From Acinetobacter rongchengensis (GTDB lineage: Bacteria > Pseudomonadota > Gammaproteobacteria > Pseudomonadales > Moraxellaceae), in NCBI RefSeq assembly GCF_003611475.1, contig NZ_RAXT01000029.1:1-41908 (forward strand): DNA of 41,908 bases, written 5' to 3'. This document shows, piece by piece, positions 8,532 through 17,678 of this stretch. A model generated the notes under the pieces. That model did no database searches, was not told the origin of the DNA, and worked only from the letters and a program-made list of their open reading frames with translations. The position numbers and the translations under genes are program-made. Numbering within the stretch: the first letter of the stretch is position 1; each line of letters opens with the position of its first letter.

Positions 8532-10046
8532 ATGAACAGTACATTAAAAACTCTCCCTTACATGTTGACGCTCTTAACGTCTGCAATCTCCTCATGCGGT
8601 GTATATGCTGAAAATCATTCAGATTTTAGTCCGACAAAAAATATCATTTTCTTTTTAGGTGATGGTATGGGACCGACTACGGTAACAGCAAGTCGAATTT
8701 ATGCTGTAGGGGAAAATGGCAAACTGGCCATGGACACCATGAAACATACGGCCCGAATCAAGACCTATTCTGAAGATGGACAAACCACGGACAGTGCACC
8801 TTCTATGGGCGCTTATATGACAGGGCAAAAGAATAAAAATGAAGTGATTGCCATGTCGACGGGTACGGTAGCCGTTGAGCCTGATGATGGAACATTGCCA
8901 AATGGAAAAAGCCTTGCCAAAGCTGTAAACCGCTGTCCTGAGCAAGGGAGTAATGTGGCAGCAGGAATCCCCGCTTTATCTATCTTAGAGCTGGCTAAGA
9001 GCAAAGGGAAAGCTGTAGGAGTGGTAACGACGACAGAATTGACTCATGCGACCCCTGCTGCAACCTATGCACATATCTGCCATCGTGATGCACAATATGA
9101 TATTGCCTTACAAGCAGTTCCCAAAGGCAAGGGCTATAACCCAAAGTTGTTAGATGGAATTAATGTGTTGATGGGAGGTGGCTTAAATCACTGGACTGTT
9201 TATGACGATGTGTCAAACCCCAAAGGTCGTTTGGATGGTCGGGATTTACGAGAAGAGTTAAAACAACAGGGCTATCAAACAGCATCAACCCAGAATGAAC
9301 TTGCCCAGACAGTCAATAATCAGAAAATTTTTGCAGTGTTCTCTGTTCAGTCACATTTAAATTATGATTTGGATCGAGTAAATAAAAAGATTGATAGCCA
9401 ACCAAGCTTGGCGATGATGACCAGTAAGGCAATTGATGCCCTTGAAGCGCAAAACCAAGGGCAAGGCTATTTCTTAATGGTTGAGGGTGGACGTATTGAT
9501 CATGCCTTACATGGCAATAATGCCAAACGTGCCTTACAAGAAGCCAAGGCTTTTAATGACGCTATCCAGACAGCTCTGCATCAGGTGGATCTCAGCAATA
9601 CTTTAATTGTAGTGACCGCAGACCATGATCATGTCATGACCTTCAATGGTTATGCTGCACGTACAGGGCGCAGTACAGCAGACAATCCTGGGATTTTAGG
9701 TCTCAGCTATGATTACAACGTCGCAAAAGAGCAAAATGCCTACAGCAAAGTGCTGGCTGATGGTCAGATGCATAATCCTTATCGTGATGTGAATGGTGCT
9801 ACAGGCACCACATTGGTGTTTGGCAATGGTACAGGCCAGCGTTTAGATATTCGAGAAAGCATCAGTAATGAGCAAGCTTTTGCGGATGACTATAAGCAAG
9901 AAGTGGGTGTACAGCTGGAGAAAAGCGAAACGCATGGGGGCGGTGATGTGATGTTATTTGCAGAAGGTCAAAATTCAAAAATATTTAAAGGGACACATGA
10001 AAATACCTGGGTCTTTGAACAGTTTAAAAAGGCGTTTGGATTCTAA
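8532..10046 (+). CDS. phoA: Alkaline phosphatase, PhoA superfamily, secreted
   Basis: This second phosphatase of the pair has the same superfamily signatures: LGDGMG (Asp 44), TTDSAPS (Ser 88), EGGRIDHALH (about 315), TADHDH (about 365) and THGGGDV (about 471). Instead of a lipobox it has a type I signal peptide, with probable cleavage after VYA at residue 26 (a Cys at 22 lies inside the signal). It should therefore be soluble in the periplasm or exported, unlike its lipoprotein neighbour. It is 504 aa. GAGGGAT precedes the ATG. The stop codon is immediately followed by the ATG of the next gene (TAAATG), indicating translational coupling. Confidence 0.9.
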   Translation: MNSTLKTLPYMLTLLTSAISSCGVYAENHSDFSPTKNIIFFLGDGMGPTTVTASRIYAVGENGKLAMDTMKHTARIKTYSEDGQTTDSAPSMGAYMTGQKNKNEVIAMSTGTVAVEPDDGTLPNGKSLAKAVNRCPEQGSNVAAGIPALSILELAKSKGKAVGVVTTTELTHATPAATYAHICHRDAQYDIALQAVPKGKGYNPKLLDGINVLMGGGLNHWTVYDDVSNPKGRLDGRDLREELKQQGYQTASTQNELAQTVNNQKIFAVFSVQSHLNYDLDRVNKKIDSQPSLAMMTSKAIDALEAQNQGQGYFLMVEGGRIDHALHGNNAKRALQEAKAFNDAIQTALHQVDLSNTLIVVTADHDHVMTFNGYAARTGRSTADNPGILGLSYDYNVAKEQNAYSKVLADGQMHNPYRDVNGATGTTLVFGNGTGQRLDIRESISNEQAFADDYKQEVGVQLEKSETHGGGDVMLFAEGQNSKIFKGTHENTWVFEQFKKAFGF

Positions 10047-10739
10047 ATGAAAATAATGCTGCAAAAGTTACTTAAGCACCAAACGCTGTTTATAGGATTA
10101 TCTTTGTATGCCCTGAGTTCATTGGCGTGGTCAGTAGATGAATATCGAATTGATTATCATATTGAGCGGCTTGATAGTAATGGTGTGACCACGATTCTAC
10201 AGTATAGCGATAAGATGATTCGCGACGAACATAATGTTTGGATTGAGCGTTTAAATACTCAAGTACATGCACATGCTGAAGAAGGAGAGCATGCGCATCA
10301 AAGCTTTGATCATGCGATTCAATGGCTGCAAAAAGATAAGCCAAGTAAAATGAAAACCGAAGATGAGGCTTTTCAGCGTTTCTATATCTTGCCTGATGAA
10401 AAAATGCGAGTGCATTTGAAGGATGTAGAGCAAGAAATGCTGGGCATGCGAAGTTGCTGGCGTTGCGAATATAGCTTAATTCAGCCTGACTTATTAAAGC
10501 ACGTTCCAGCTATTCAAAGTCATGCTGGAGTTCAGCATTATCAAATGCATCAAGCAGGTCAAAGCTTGAATATCGTATGGAATGAAAAAGATCGGATTGT
10601 AGAACGCTATGAGTTACGACGTCCTGTGCAAGGTTATTCAAAGGTGTTTTCAGTACATAAAATGAAATCACCAATTTCAACACCGTGGATACAGACTGAA
10701 AAATATAGTGAACGTGACTATTCCGATTTTAGTGATTAA
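10047..10739 (+). CDS. Exported His-rich protein of unknown function
   Basis: I do not recognise the family. The 230-aa protein starts on the base after the upstream phosphatase stop. It has an N-terminal signal sequence (hydrophobic core about 13-28, LFIGLSLYALSSLAW), so the mature part should be periplasmic. A cluster of histidines and acidic residues at about 74-89 (HAHAEEGEHAHQSFDH) and a CWRC pair at 137-140 suggest metal binding or a disulfide. Co-transcription with two Zn-dependent phosphatases makes a role in their folding or metallation a reasonable guess, but only a guess. The gene ends the three-gene operon; the next gene is convergent. Confidence 0.75.
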   Translation: MKIMLQKLLKHQTLFIGLSLYALSSLAWSVDEYRIDYHIERLDSNGVTTILQYSDKMIRDEHNVWIERLNTQVHAHAEEGEHAHQSFDHAIQWLQKDKPSKMKTEDEAFQRFYILPDEKMRVHLKDVEQEMLGMRSCWRCEYSLIQPDLLKHVPAIQSHAGVQHYQMHQAGQSLNIVWNEKDRIVERYELRRPVQGYSKVFSVHKMKSPISTPWIQTEKYSERDYSDFSD

Positions 10740-10865
10740 AGCGGATTTAGCATTCTTTCTTATTGATGAGGTGTGAAAGATGACTCTATTGAATCACGGC
10801 TAAAGAGGATGCGTTTTTGACTGCGTTACGAAGCAAAGAAGAGATGTTCAGTTAAAGCTAAAGGA

Positions 10866-11867
10866 CTAAGATTGCGCTGCTTGTACCGTTAAGCCACTCC
10901 AACGCTTAAAGGCCCGACGGAAATTAGTGGTGTCATTAATCTGCAAGTATTGAGAAATCTGTTCAGTTTTAAAGCCGTGTACACGATATAAGTGTATGGC
11001 TGTGTGTAACCGGCTTTGATCCAGTTGTGCTTGGAAATGGGTTTGGTGTTTCTTAAGTTTACGTTTTAATGTCGCAGAACTCATTTGAAAATGTTCTGCC
11101 GTGTGTTCAAGTTGGATATTTTTTTGAATATTCTGCATCAGATACTGATGCACACTCAGTAAAAAGCTCTGTTGGAGATGCTGAGCACTCATATATTGCA
11201 AAGCCTGTTGATGACTGATGGTCGCAAGCGTTGTTGAGGCACCAGGCAATGGTTCATGAATAAAATGGCTGGGTAAGCTCATCATATTCATTGGACGGTT
11301 AAAGGTCAGGTCTCCGCCAAGGTGCGTCCAATATTGCTCAATATAGTCTGGCTCATTAAAGTTAAACTCAAAGGTCCAAGGTAACTTGTTTTGATACAAC
11401 TGTCTGCTTAAGGCCTGTATTGCACTCATTGCACTTTCAATAAAAAAGCGATTTTCAATTTTGTTTTCGTCTAGCCAATAGAGATGAATCTGGTTCGAGC
11501 TATACATGATACGAGGACAGAGCCAGGGCGAAACTGAAGCAAAGAAAGTTAAATAGCGATTCAAGGCATCATCTAAGGTCGATGAATAAAGCATGGCTTT
11601 AATTGCATCATTGAATGGAGTGGTTAAACTGCGCTGACCAAATAAAAAACTGATATCCTGATTACGAAAGTACTGTTCAGCATTTTTGAGGATGTGCTGG
11701 AATTGTTGCAGATTTATCAGCTTGTGACCAGAAAAAATATCTTCAATAAAAAGCCCACTACCGCGAAGTAACACATGATGGTCAACTTCATGACTAGCCG
11801 CCAAATCAATCAATATTGATAGCTGATGATGGGCTGGAATAAAACAGTAGTCGCATTCAAAACTCAT
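10866..11867 (-). CDS. AraC-family transcriptional regulator
   Basis: The 333-aa protein has the arabinose-binding-like N-terminal domain found in OruR/ArgR-type AraC regulators (DIFSGHKLINLQQFQHILKNA). A C-terminal AraC HTH pair follows: LEHTAEHFQMSSATLKRKLKKH (first HTH, about 262-283) and GFKTEQISQYLQINDTTNFR followed by RAFKRWSG (second HTH, about 300-327). It overlaps the upstream GGDEF-like gene by ATGA, so the two are translationally coupled. It reads convergently toward the phosphatase operon, and the pair is divergent from the receptor gene. It probably controls the island or senses its inducer, but the ligand cannot be read from sequence. Confidence 0.85.
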   Translation of the reverse strand: MSFECDYCFIPAHHQLSILIDLAASHEVDHHVLLRGSGLFIEDIFSGHKLINLQQFQHILKNAEQYFRNQDISFLFGQRSLTTPFNDAIKAMLYSSTLDDALNRYLTFFASVSPWLCPRIMYSSNQIHLYWLDENKIENRFFIESAMSAIQALSRQLYQNKLPWTFEFNFNEPDYIEQYWTHLGGDLTFNRPMNMMSLPSHFIHEPLPGASTTLATISHQQALQYMSAQHLQQSFLLSVHQYLMQNIQKNIQLEHTAEHFQMSSATLKRKLKKHQTHFQAQLDQSRLHTAIHLYRVHGFKTEQISQYLQINDTTNFRRAFKRWSGLTVQAAQS

Positions 11868-12790
11868 ACGCTTACCCGTTGTACTGCATAATGCTTTTTC
11901 AACTGCATGAGTTGTTGATTTAAGGCATTGAGTAATTGTTGTGGTTGATCATAGTGTTGAATTGAACAGGAGGTGGTTAATGCTTTTAGGGGAATATGGA
12001 CAGACAAATCGCGATGATAATAGGCATTGGTCATGATCATGCGTTCCAATTGATGGGCAATTTGTTCTGCTTGCTGTGACGTGGTATTGGGCAATAATAC
12101 GATAAAGCGATCCCCAGCAAAGCGGCAAAGTAAATCATGTGGACGCAAATTCAGGCTCAATAATTGAGAAATATACTGTAGGACAGAAGTACCCTCATCA
12201 AAGCCGTATAGCTGGTTAATTTGGTTGAAATTCTGCATATCGATCAAGAGCACTGCTACATCACTTTTAACGATGTCATCTTGTTCCATGATTGATTTAA
12301 GCTGAGACTTAAAATAGTTGGCATCAGCTAAGGGAGTAAGCGCATCGAATAAACGATGGTCCCTATAGACACGTTCACGCTTTTGCATCTGTTTGGATAT
12401 GGCAAGCTCTTCTTGATGCCAGAAATAGATCCCTGTGGTCAGTAAACATAGACCAATCGGAAAGGGGATGGATTCTAGCCAAGCATCCCAAATGATTTCT
12501 TTGGGTAAGCGGATAAACTCATCCAAAGTATCCATCCACATGTGGAAGAAAATAAAGCACAGTCCATAAAACATATAATGGGTGACTCGACCCAAAGGAC
12601 GACTTTTGACAATAAAGAAGATCCAGATTCCGATAAAAACAGTCGCTCCACCTTCGCCTAAAATATCAACCCAATTCCATTCATGAAGGGATTTGATCAG
12701 CCCTAAGCGGATAAATAGCCATAATGAGAGCGCACAGAAAGTTGCTAACAATAAGAAAGGCTTGCGGTAATAAGCAAAATATTTCGGCAT
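11864..12790 (-). CDS. Membrane protein with degenerate GGDEF domain
   Basis: The N-terminal half has about four membrane segments (FLLLATFCALSLWLFIRLGL, GGATVFIGIWIFFIV, YMFYGLCFIFFHMW, IPFPIGLCLLTTGIYFW). A cytoplasmic GGDEF-type domain follows, with the metal-binding region VLLIDMQNFNQINQLYG. The signature itself reads A-G-D-R-F instead of G-G-D/E-E-F. The missing first Gly and the Glu-to-Arg change argue against diguanylate cyclase activity; a GTP-binding or signalling role is more likely. I prefer ATG 12790 (308 aa) over the in-frame TTG at 12853, because neither has a strong ribosome site and the former puts the first membrane segment near the N-terminus. It is coupled to the AraC gene. 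Confidence 0.78.
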   Translation of the reverse strand: MPKYFAYYRKPFLLLATFCALSLWLFIRLGLIKSLHEWNWVDILGEGGATVFIGIWIFFIVKSRPLGRVTHYMFYGLCFIFFHMWMDTLDEFIRLPKEIIWDAWLESIPFPIGLCLLTTGIYFWHQEELAISKQMQKRERVYRDHRLFDALTPLADANYFKSQLKSIMEQDDIVKSDVAVLLIDMQNFNQINQLYGFDEGTSVLQYISQLLSLNLRPHDLLCRFAGDRFIVLLPNTTSQQAEQIAHQLERMIMTNAYYHRDLSVHIPLKALTTSCSIQHYDQPQQLLNALNQQLMQLKKHYAVQRVSV

Positions 12791-13038
12791 AGCGTGTAGA
12801 GAAGGTCTATTTGGACACAAGCTAAACAGGTTTAGATGACAGTTTAATGGCAAGTGTTAGAGTCAAAACAGATCAGGCTATTTTGAGCTTTTAATGCTGA
12901 AAGTAAGGGAAAATCCTGGATTTACAGTAAATATGTACCTTTTAATTCGTCAAAGAATAGATTTAGACAGATCAAATCAGCTCATTTTGTGGCAAGAAAT
13001 ACAGCAAAAGGTCCAAATGGAGAGGGAGGGAATCATTG

Positions 13039-13056
13039 CTGTCACATCCTGTTCAT
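13039..13056 (+). promoter_or_regulatory. Candidate PhoB box upstream of the TonB-dependent receptor
   Basis: CTGTCACATCCTGTTCAT places TCA cores at 13042 and 13053, 11 bp apart, the PhoB half-site spacing; the first half-site CTGTCAC matches consensus well. It lies about 60 bp before the receptor ATG, in the 323-bp divergent gap (12791-13113), which otherwise holds no recognisable gene. A weak TATTGT-like -10 follows. Confidence 0.45.
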
Positions 13057-13113
13057 ATTCGCTTTTTATTGTGCGCTCAAACCATGCCACTTTGGCCTGA
13101 GGGGAAGAATACA

Positions 13114-15603
13114 ATGAGCAATCTGAATAGCCGTTTAGACAGAAATAAACGTGCGGGCTTTCAGCTCAGCACACTGGTCTTGTCAATGTTAAGCCTGACA
13201 CATGTTTATGCGCAGGAAGAAAATAATGTGGAATACGTGCAGGTCATTGGACAAGCCGCACGTATGGATAAAGCACTAAAAGAACAAAAACGTGCGGACC
13301 AGATCAGCAGTGTGGTACATGCCGATGGGATTGGACAATTACCCGATGATAATGCAGCAGAAGCTTTACAACGTATTCCAGGGGTGTCTACCGAACGTGA
13401 TCAAGGCGAGGGGCGCTTTGTTTCAGTGCGGGGCCTGGGGGCGGATCTCAATTCAGTCACTATCAATGGAACCCTCGTGCCTGCACCTGAAAGTGACCGT
13501 CGTGGTGTAGCACTGGATGTATTACCATCGGAGTTGGTGCAATCGTTGGCTGTGGTCAAAACCCTGACTCCAGATATGGATGCTAATTCTTTAGGTGGGA
13601 CCGTTCAGGTCGAAAGTTTATCGGCTTTTGATCATGATGGCTTGTTTTATACCGGTACAATTGAAGGCAGTTATGATGACAAACGGGAAAAATATAGCCC
13701 TAAAGCATCAGGTGCGATCAGTAACCGTTTTAGTGTAGGTGAAGGTCAGGATAACCTCGGGGTGGCATTGGCCCTGAGTTATCAAAATCGAAAGTTTGGT
13801 TCTGATAACGTTGAAACTGGTGGCACATGGGATGGTCATGCGCTCGAAGAAACGGCAATGCGTCAATATGATATCGAGCGAGAGCGCATCGGTGCGGGGC
13901 TAAATTTTGATTACCGTCCTAACGATACGGGGGAATATTATTTAAGAACCCTATACAGTCGTTTTAAAGATACCGAATCGCGTCAGGAAGTCGCCGCTGA
14001 GTTTTCTGATCCATTGCTGGCTGGACAAAGCGGTGATGCAGAAGTGACTCGCTCATTGAAGAGCAGAGAGGAGACTCAAGAAATTCAGTCTTTTGTTTTA
14101 GGCGGTAAACAAGGGTTCGGCACCTGGACCGTTGAAGGACAGTTGGGCTATAGCGAAGCATCAGAGGAAAATCCAGGCGGAATTTCTGGGGCAAAATACA
14201 AGGCAGAATTAAGTAATGTGGGTTTTAGCAGTACACAAAAACCAGTGATTACGGCAGATCAGGACCTTTACGATGCTGCGAACTATGAGTTGGATTCGAT
14301 TTCTTGGGAACAATCCAAAACCACGGATAAAGAGTACAACGCAAAGCTAGATTTTCTCAAAGACTATATGTTGGGTAATTATGCCGCATCGTTTAAGTTT
14401 GGCGGCAAGATTAGTCAACGTGAAAAGACCAACAATACCGATGAGTGGGAGTACGAAGACTTGAGTACCTCAAGTTCGGACTTTAACTCCAATAGTGACT
14501 ATGAACTCGGCCAGTTTGGTCCTAGCCTCAATGTAGATGCGATTAAAGCCAAAATTAGCGGTCTCAACGCCAGTGACTATGTCGTGGCAGATGGTTCAAT
14601 CATTAACGATTTTAAGTCAAATGAAGACATTCAAGCCGCCTATTTGATGAATACGGTCGATTTAGACCAACTTCGCGTGATTGCCGGATTACGTTATGAG
14701 AACACCCAATTTAAAGCGCGTGGTTTTGAGTTTAATGATGATGTGATCACATCCACCCAATATGAAAATGACTATGATCATTGGTTGCCGAGTTTACATT
14801 TCCGTTATCAACTCGCAGACAATGCCTATCTTCGTGCTGCATGGACCAATAGTGTAGTACGACCGAACTTTGCACAAAGTGCACCAGGTGTATATATCGA
14901 TGGTGATGAGGCTGAGTTTGGTAATCCAATGTTGAAGCCATTGGAGTCTTCGAACTTCGATTTAGGGGTAGAAAAGTATTTGGGGCAAGCCAGCATGGTC
15001 GGCTTCTATGCATTCTATAAAGATATCGATAACTTCATTTACAACACCAATATTGCTGGGACAGGGCAATGGGCTGACTTTGATGAAGCAATTACTTATA
15101 AAAACGGTAATCAGGCCAAACTGTATGGGATGGAATTTGCTTATTCACAGAAGTTTGACCACTTAGCAGCGCCATGGAATGGGATGTTATTGGGCTTTAA
15201 TACGACTTTCAGTAAGTCTGAGGCTGATATCGATTCGATGAAAGATGGCGAGCTGCTAAGTCGTCGTATTCATCTGCCGAACCAGTCCGATGTAGTGGGT
15301 AATCTCATGCTGGGCTGGGAAAATGAACGCTTTGGCGTACGTCTTTCTGCAAACTATAAATCGAGCTATTTGTATGAATTGGGTGACATCGATGCGCCTG
15401 AAAAAGACATTTATACCGATGACCAAGTCTTTCTCGATTTCAGTAGTCACCTGAATTTATCGAAAAACCTGCAGTTGAAGTTTGATATACAGAATATAAC
15501 CGATGAAGTCTATTACAACTATTCCGGTTCTAAAGCCTATAACGCGCAATATGAAGAATATGGTCCAGCTTACAAGCTTGCACTGACCTATACCCATTTC
15601 TAA
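13114..15603 (+). CDS. TonB-dependent outer-membrane receptor
   Basis: This 22-stranded beta-barrel receptor of the TonB-Xanth-Caul type imports scarce ligands across the outer membrane. ATG 13114 is chosen because GAGGGGAAG precedes it and it yields a proper signal peptide (cleavage near THVYA, residue 33). A TonB-box-like segment EYVQVIG follows at about 39-45. The plug domain holds LPDDNAAEALQRIPGVSTER, VSVRGLGADLNSVTINGT and DANSLGGTV. The barrel ends in aromatic residues (ALTYTHF), with the terminal Phe typical of outer-membrane proteins; total 829 aa. The adjacent phytase lipoprotein and a private TonB-ExbBD suggest phytate, its metal complexes or lower inositol phosphates as ligand. 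That substrate is inferred from context. Confidence 0.9.
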   Translation: MSNLNSRLDRNKRAGFQLSTLVLSMLSLTHVYAQEENNVEYVQVIGQAARMDKALKEQKRADQISSVVHADGIGQLPDDNAAEALQRIPGVSTERDQGEGRFVSVRGLGADLNSVTINGTLVPAPESDRRGVALDVLPSELVQSLAVVKTLTPDMDANSLGGTVQVESLSAFDHDGLFYTGTIEGSYDDKREKYSPKASGAISNRFSVGEGQDNLGVALALSYQNRKFGSDNVETGGTWDGHALEETAMRQYDIERERIGAGLNFDYRPNDTGEYYLRTLYSRFKDTESRQEVAAEFSDPLLAGQSGDAEVTRSLKSREETQEIQSFVLGGKQGFGTWTVEGQLGYSEASEENPGGISGAKYKAELSNVGFSSTQKPVITADQDLYDAANYELDSISWEQSKTTDKEYNAKLDFLKDYMLGNYAASFKFGGKISQREKTNNTDEWEYEDLSTSSSDFNSNSDYELGQFGPSLNVDAIKAKISGLNASDYVVADGSIINDFKSNEDIQAAYLMNTVDLDQLRVIAGLRYENTQFKARGFEFNDDVITSTQYENDYDHWLPSLHFRYQLADNAYLRAAWTNSVVRPNFAQSAPGVYIDGDEAEFGNPMLKPLESSNFDLGVEKYLGQASMVGFYAFYKDIDNFIYNTNIAGTGQWADFDEAITYKNGNQAKLYGMEFAYSQKFDHLAAPWNGMLLGFNTTFSKSEADIDSMKDGELLSRRIHLPNQSDVVGNLMLGWENERFGVRLSANYKSSYLYELGDIDAPEKDIYTDDQVFLDFSSHLNLSKNLQLKFDIQNITDEVYYNYSGSKAYNAQYEEYGPAYKLALTYTHF

Positions 15604-15626
15604 ACCGAATTAAATATTCGTCCTGA

Positions 15627-15650
15627 GGTTTTCTCTACATGAGAAGACCC
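15627..15650 (+). promoter_or_regulatory. Hairpin between receptor and phytase genes
   Basis: GGTTTTCTC, loop TACATG-like, GAGAAGACC can form a 9-bp stem with one wobble pair, without a following T run. It could attenuate transcription or protect mRNA ends between receptor and phytase; evidence is limited to the fold. Confidence 0.35.
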
Positions 15651-15681
15651 GAGGCGGTTTAACCCAATTTTGAGTATTTCT

Positions 15682-17661
15682 ATGAATGTTTCATGTTTTA
15701 AGTTGTCGGTTTTAACCAGTTGCTTATGCTTGCTGACGGCATGTAGTCAACACGGTATTTTAGCATCGGCTCCGAGTAGCACAGCGCTTCAATCCTCAAT
15801 ACCTCAGCTGGATCAACCGCAAGCAGCAAAGCTACAGTTACGTGAAGTCGACATCAATGATGCTAAAGCTGAAGATATGCAATGGTTAAGTTTGAGTACC
15901 TGGCCTGAAGTTGCTGGAGTGTTAACGAGTAAAAATAAAGGGTTGCAGTTTCTAGACGATGAACAAAATGTCTTATATCAAATTCAGGGTCAGTTTGGAC
16001 GTTTTGATTATCGCATTGGAGCAGAGCGTTTATTGATTGCTACCTCGAATTTACAACAACAGCAAATTCAGCTCTTGAGTATGAACTTGCAGAACAAAAG
16101 CTGGGATAAATCGGTTTTTATTCCAAAACGTACCTTTAAGTCTGAAGATGTCTGCTTATACACCGACCCACAAGGTTTAAGTTTTGCATTCTTGGTGGGC
16201 GAAGAGGGGATTGGTGAGCAATGGTTGGTTGCCAATCATGAAAAAGCACTTGTGCAACCCAAACTGGTACGACGTTTAAGTTTTCCGCCCGCGAGTAGTG
16301 TCTGTAAAGTGAATGATGCTTCAGCTGAACTATTCATTAATGAGGCGAATGTGGGGGTTTGGGCATATCCTGCGCATTCTGAAGCGGACATGGTACGCCA
16401 AGCTGTTGATCTTGTAGAACCTTTTGGTTCGATTCAAGGTACACCTTCTGCAATTGCGATTGTGGATGATCTGGTAGCGGTATTAGATGAAGAAAAACCA
16501 TTACTTTACCGTTATCAAAAGCAGGATAAGTACTGGAATAGATTATCTTCTTTAGTGCTGGATACAGTAAAAGAAGCCGAAAGCCTGAGTATTCGTGGCA
16601 ATGCTAGCGATAAAGCGTTGTTGATTTTAGATGATAAAACTGCCAAGACCACAGAGCTTGAATGGCCAACGCAGGCAACCCAGCGCACAGCAAATATTGT
16701 CACGATCCCCGCAGAAGTCCAGACTGAGGGTGTCCCAAGCACAGGGGATGCTGCTGATGATCCTGCCATTTGGCATAACGCAGCACAGCCGAGCCAGTCC
16801 CGTATTCTAGCGACGGACAAACAAGGGGGGTTACAGGTTAGTGATCTGCAAGGGAAAGCCATCCAATATTTACCTGTCGGACGATTGAACAATGTCGATG
16901 TCCGTCATGGTTTTAAGTGGGGTAATCAGACTGTTGATTTGGCAGTGGCATCGAACCGAGACCATAACAGTCTGCATGTCTTTGCGATCCAACCTAACAC
17001 AGGCAAGGTTTCAGTACTTGGCGAGCTTCCAACTGAGCTAGATGACATCTATGGCATCTGTATGTACCGCGACGCTCAAGGTGAAATCTATGCCATTCCG
17101 AACGATAAAAATGGCACGTTTATTCAGTATCACATTACCGCAACACAGCAGAAATTGCAGGCTCAAGAAGTCCAACGATTTTCCGTGAAAACGCAACCTG
17201 AAGGTTGTGTAGTCGACGATGCCACAGGACGTATTTTCTTAGGTGAAGAAGATGTTGCAGTATGGGTTAAAGATCTTAATCCAAAGACCCAGTTACCGAT
17301 GCAGCAAGTACTTGCTGTGGGGGATGTCTTATATGACGACATTGAAGGCATGGGACTTTATCACGCAAAAGACAAAAGTTACCTAGTGGTATCTAGTCAA
17401 GGCAATGACAGTTTTGTGGTTGTGGATAGCAAAGCACCGTATACAGTTCGGGGCGCATTCCGAGTAGGGATTAACACCGAAAAAGGGATTGATGCCGTCT
17501 CAGAAACCGACGGTTTGGATGTAAGTTCTCAAGATTTTGGTGGTAAGTGGAAACAAGGCATGCTGGTGGTACAAGACGGACGCAAACGTATGCCAGAAAC
17601 TAATCAGAACTTTAAGTACGTTCCTTGGGAAAAAATAGCACAAGCCCTGCACTTGGACTAA
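15682..17661 (+). CDS. phy: Beta-propeller phytase (3-phytase), lipoprotein, double domain
   Basis: The protein hydrolyses myo-inositol hexakisphosphate, releasing phosphate with calcium as cofactor. The signal peptide ends in the lipobox LTAC (Cys about 21), so it is lipid-anchored. The C-terminal domain (about 335-655) carries the beta-propeller phytase signature DAADDPAIW (residues 356-364), NNVDVR near 400, DDIYGICMY, PEGCVVDD and DDIEGMG. The N-terminal domain (about 50-320) resembles a second, degenerate propeller lacking the signature, as in known tandem-domain BPPs. ATG 15682 (659 aa) is preferred over TTG 15670. The gene follows the TonB receptor in the same direction; a weak hairpin after it separates it from exbB. 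Confidence 0.9.
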   Translation: MNVSCFKLSVLTSCLCLLTACSQHGILASAPSSTALQSSIPQLDQPQAAKLQLREVDINDAKAEDMQWLSLSTWPEVAGVLTSKNKGLQFLDDEQNVLYQIQGQFGRFDYRIGAERLLIATSNLQQQQIQLLSMNLQNKSWDKSVFIPKRTFKSEDVCLYTDPQGLSFAFLVGEEGIGEQWLVANHEKALVQPKLVRRLSFPPASSVCKVNDASAELFINEANVGVWAYPAHSEADMVRQAVDLVEPFGSIQGTPSAIAIVDDLVAVLDEEKPLLYRYQKQDKYWNRLSSLVLDTVKEAESLSIRGNASDKALLILDDKTAKTTELEWPTQATQRTANIVTIPAEVQTEGVPSTGDAADDPAIWHNAAQPSQSRILATDKQGGLQVSDLQGKAIQYLPVGRLNNVDVRHGFKWGNQTVDLAVASNRDHNSLHVFAIQPNTGKVSVLGELPTELDDIYGICMYRDAQGEIYAIPNDKNGTFIQYHITATQQKLQAQEVQRFSVKTQPEGCVVDDATGRIFLGEEDVAVWVKDLNPKTQLPMQQVLAVGDVLYDDIEGMGLYHAKDKSYLVVSSQGNDSFVVVDSKAPYTVRGAFRVGINTEKGIDAVSETDGLDVSSQDFGGKWKQGMLVVQDGRKRMPETNQNFKYVPWEKIAQALHLD

Positions 17662-17678
17662 ATGTTAATTCAGTATAT

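Noticed and set aside
12894..13100. 68-codon open frame before the TonB receptor
   Set aside because: It has no ribosome site or recognisable protein features and overlaps the candidate PhoB box; it is probably chance.
13036..13113. Upstream extension of the receptor frame from TTG 13036
   Set aside because: It adds 26 residues before a proper signal peptide; the ATG at 13114 has GAGGGGAAG upstream.
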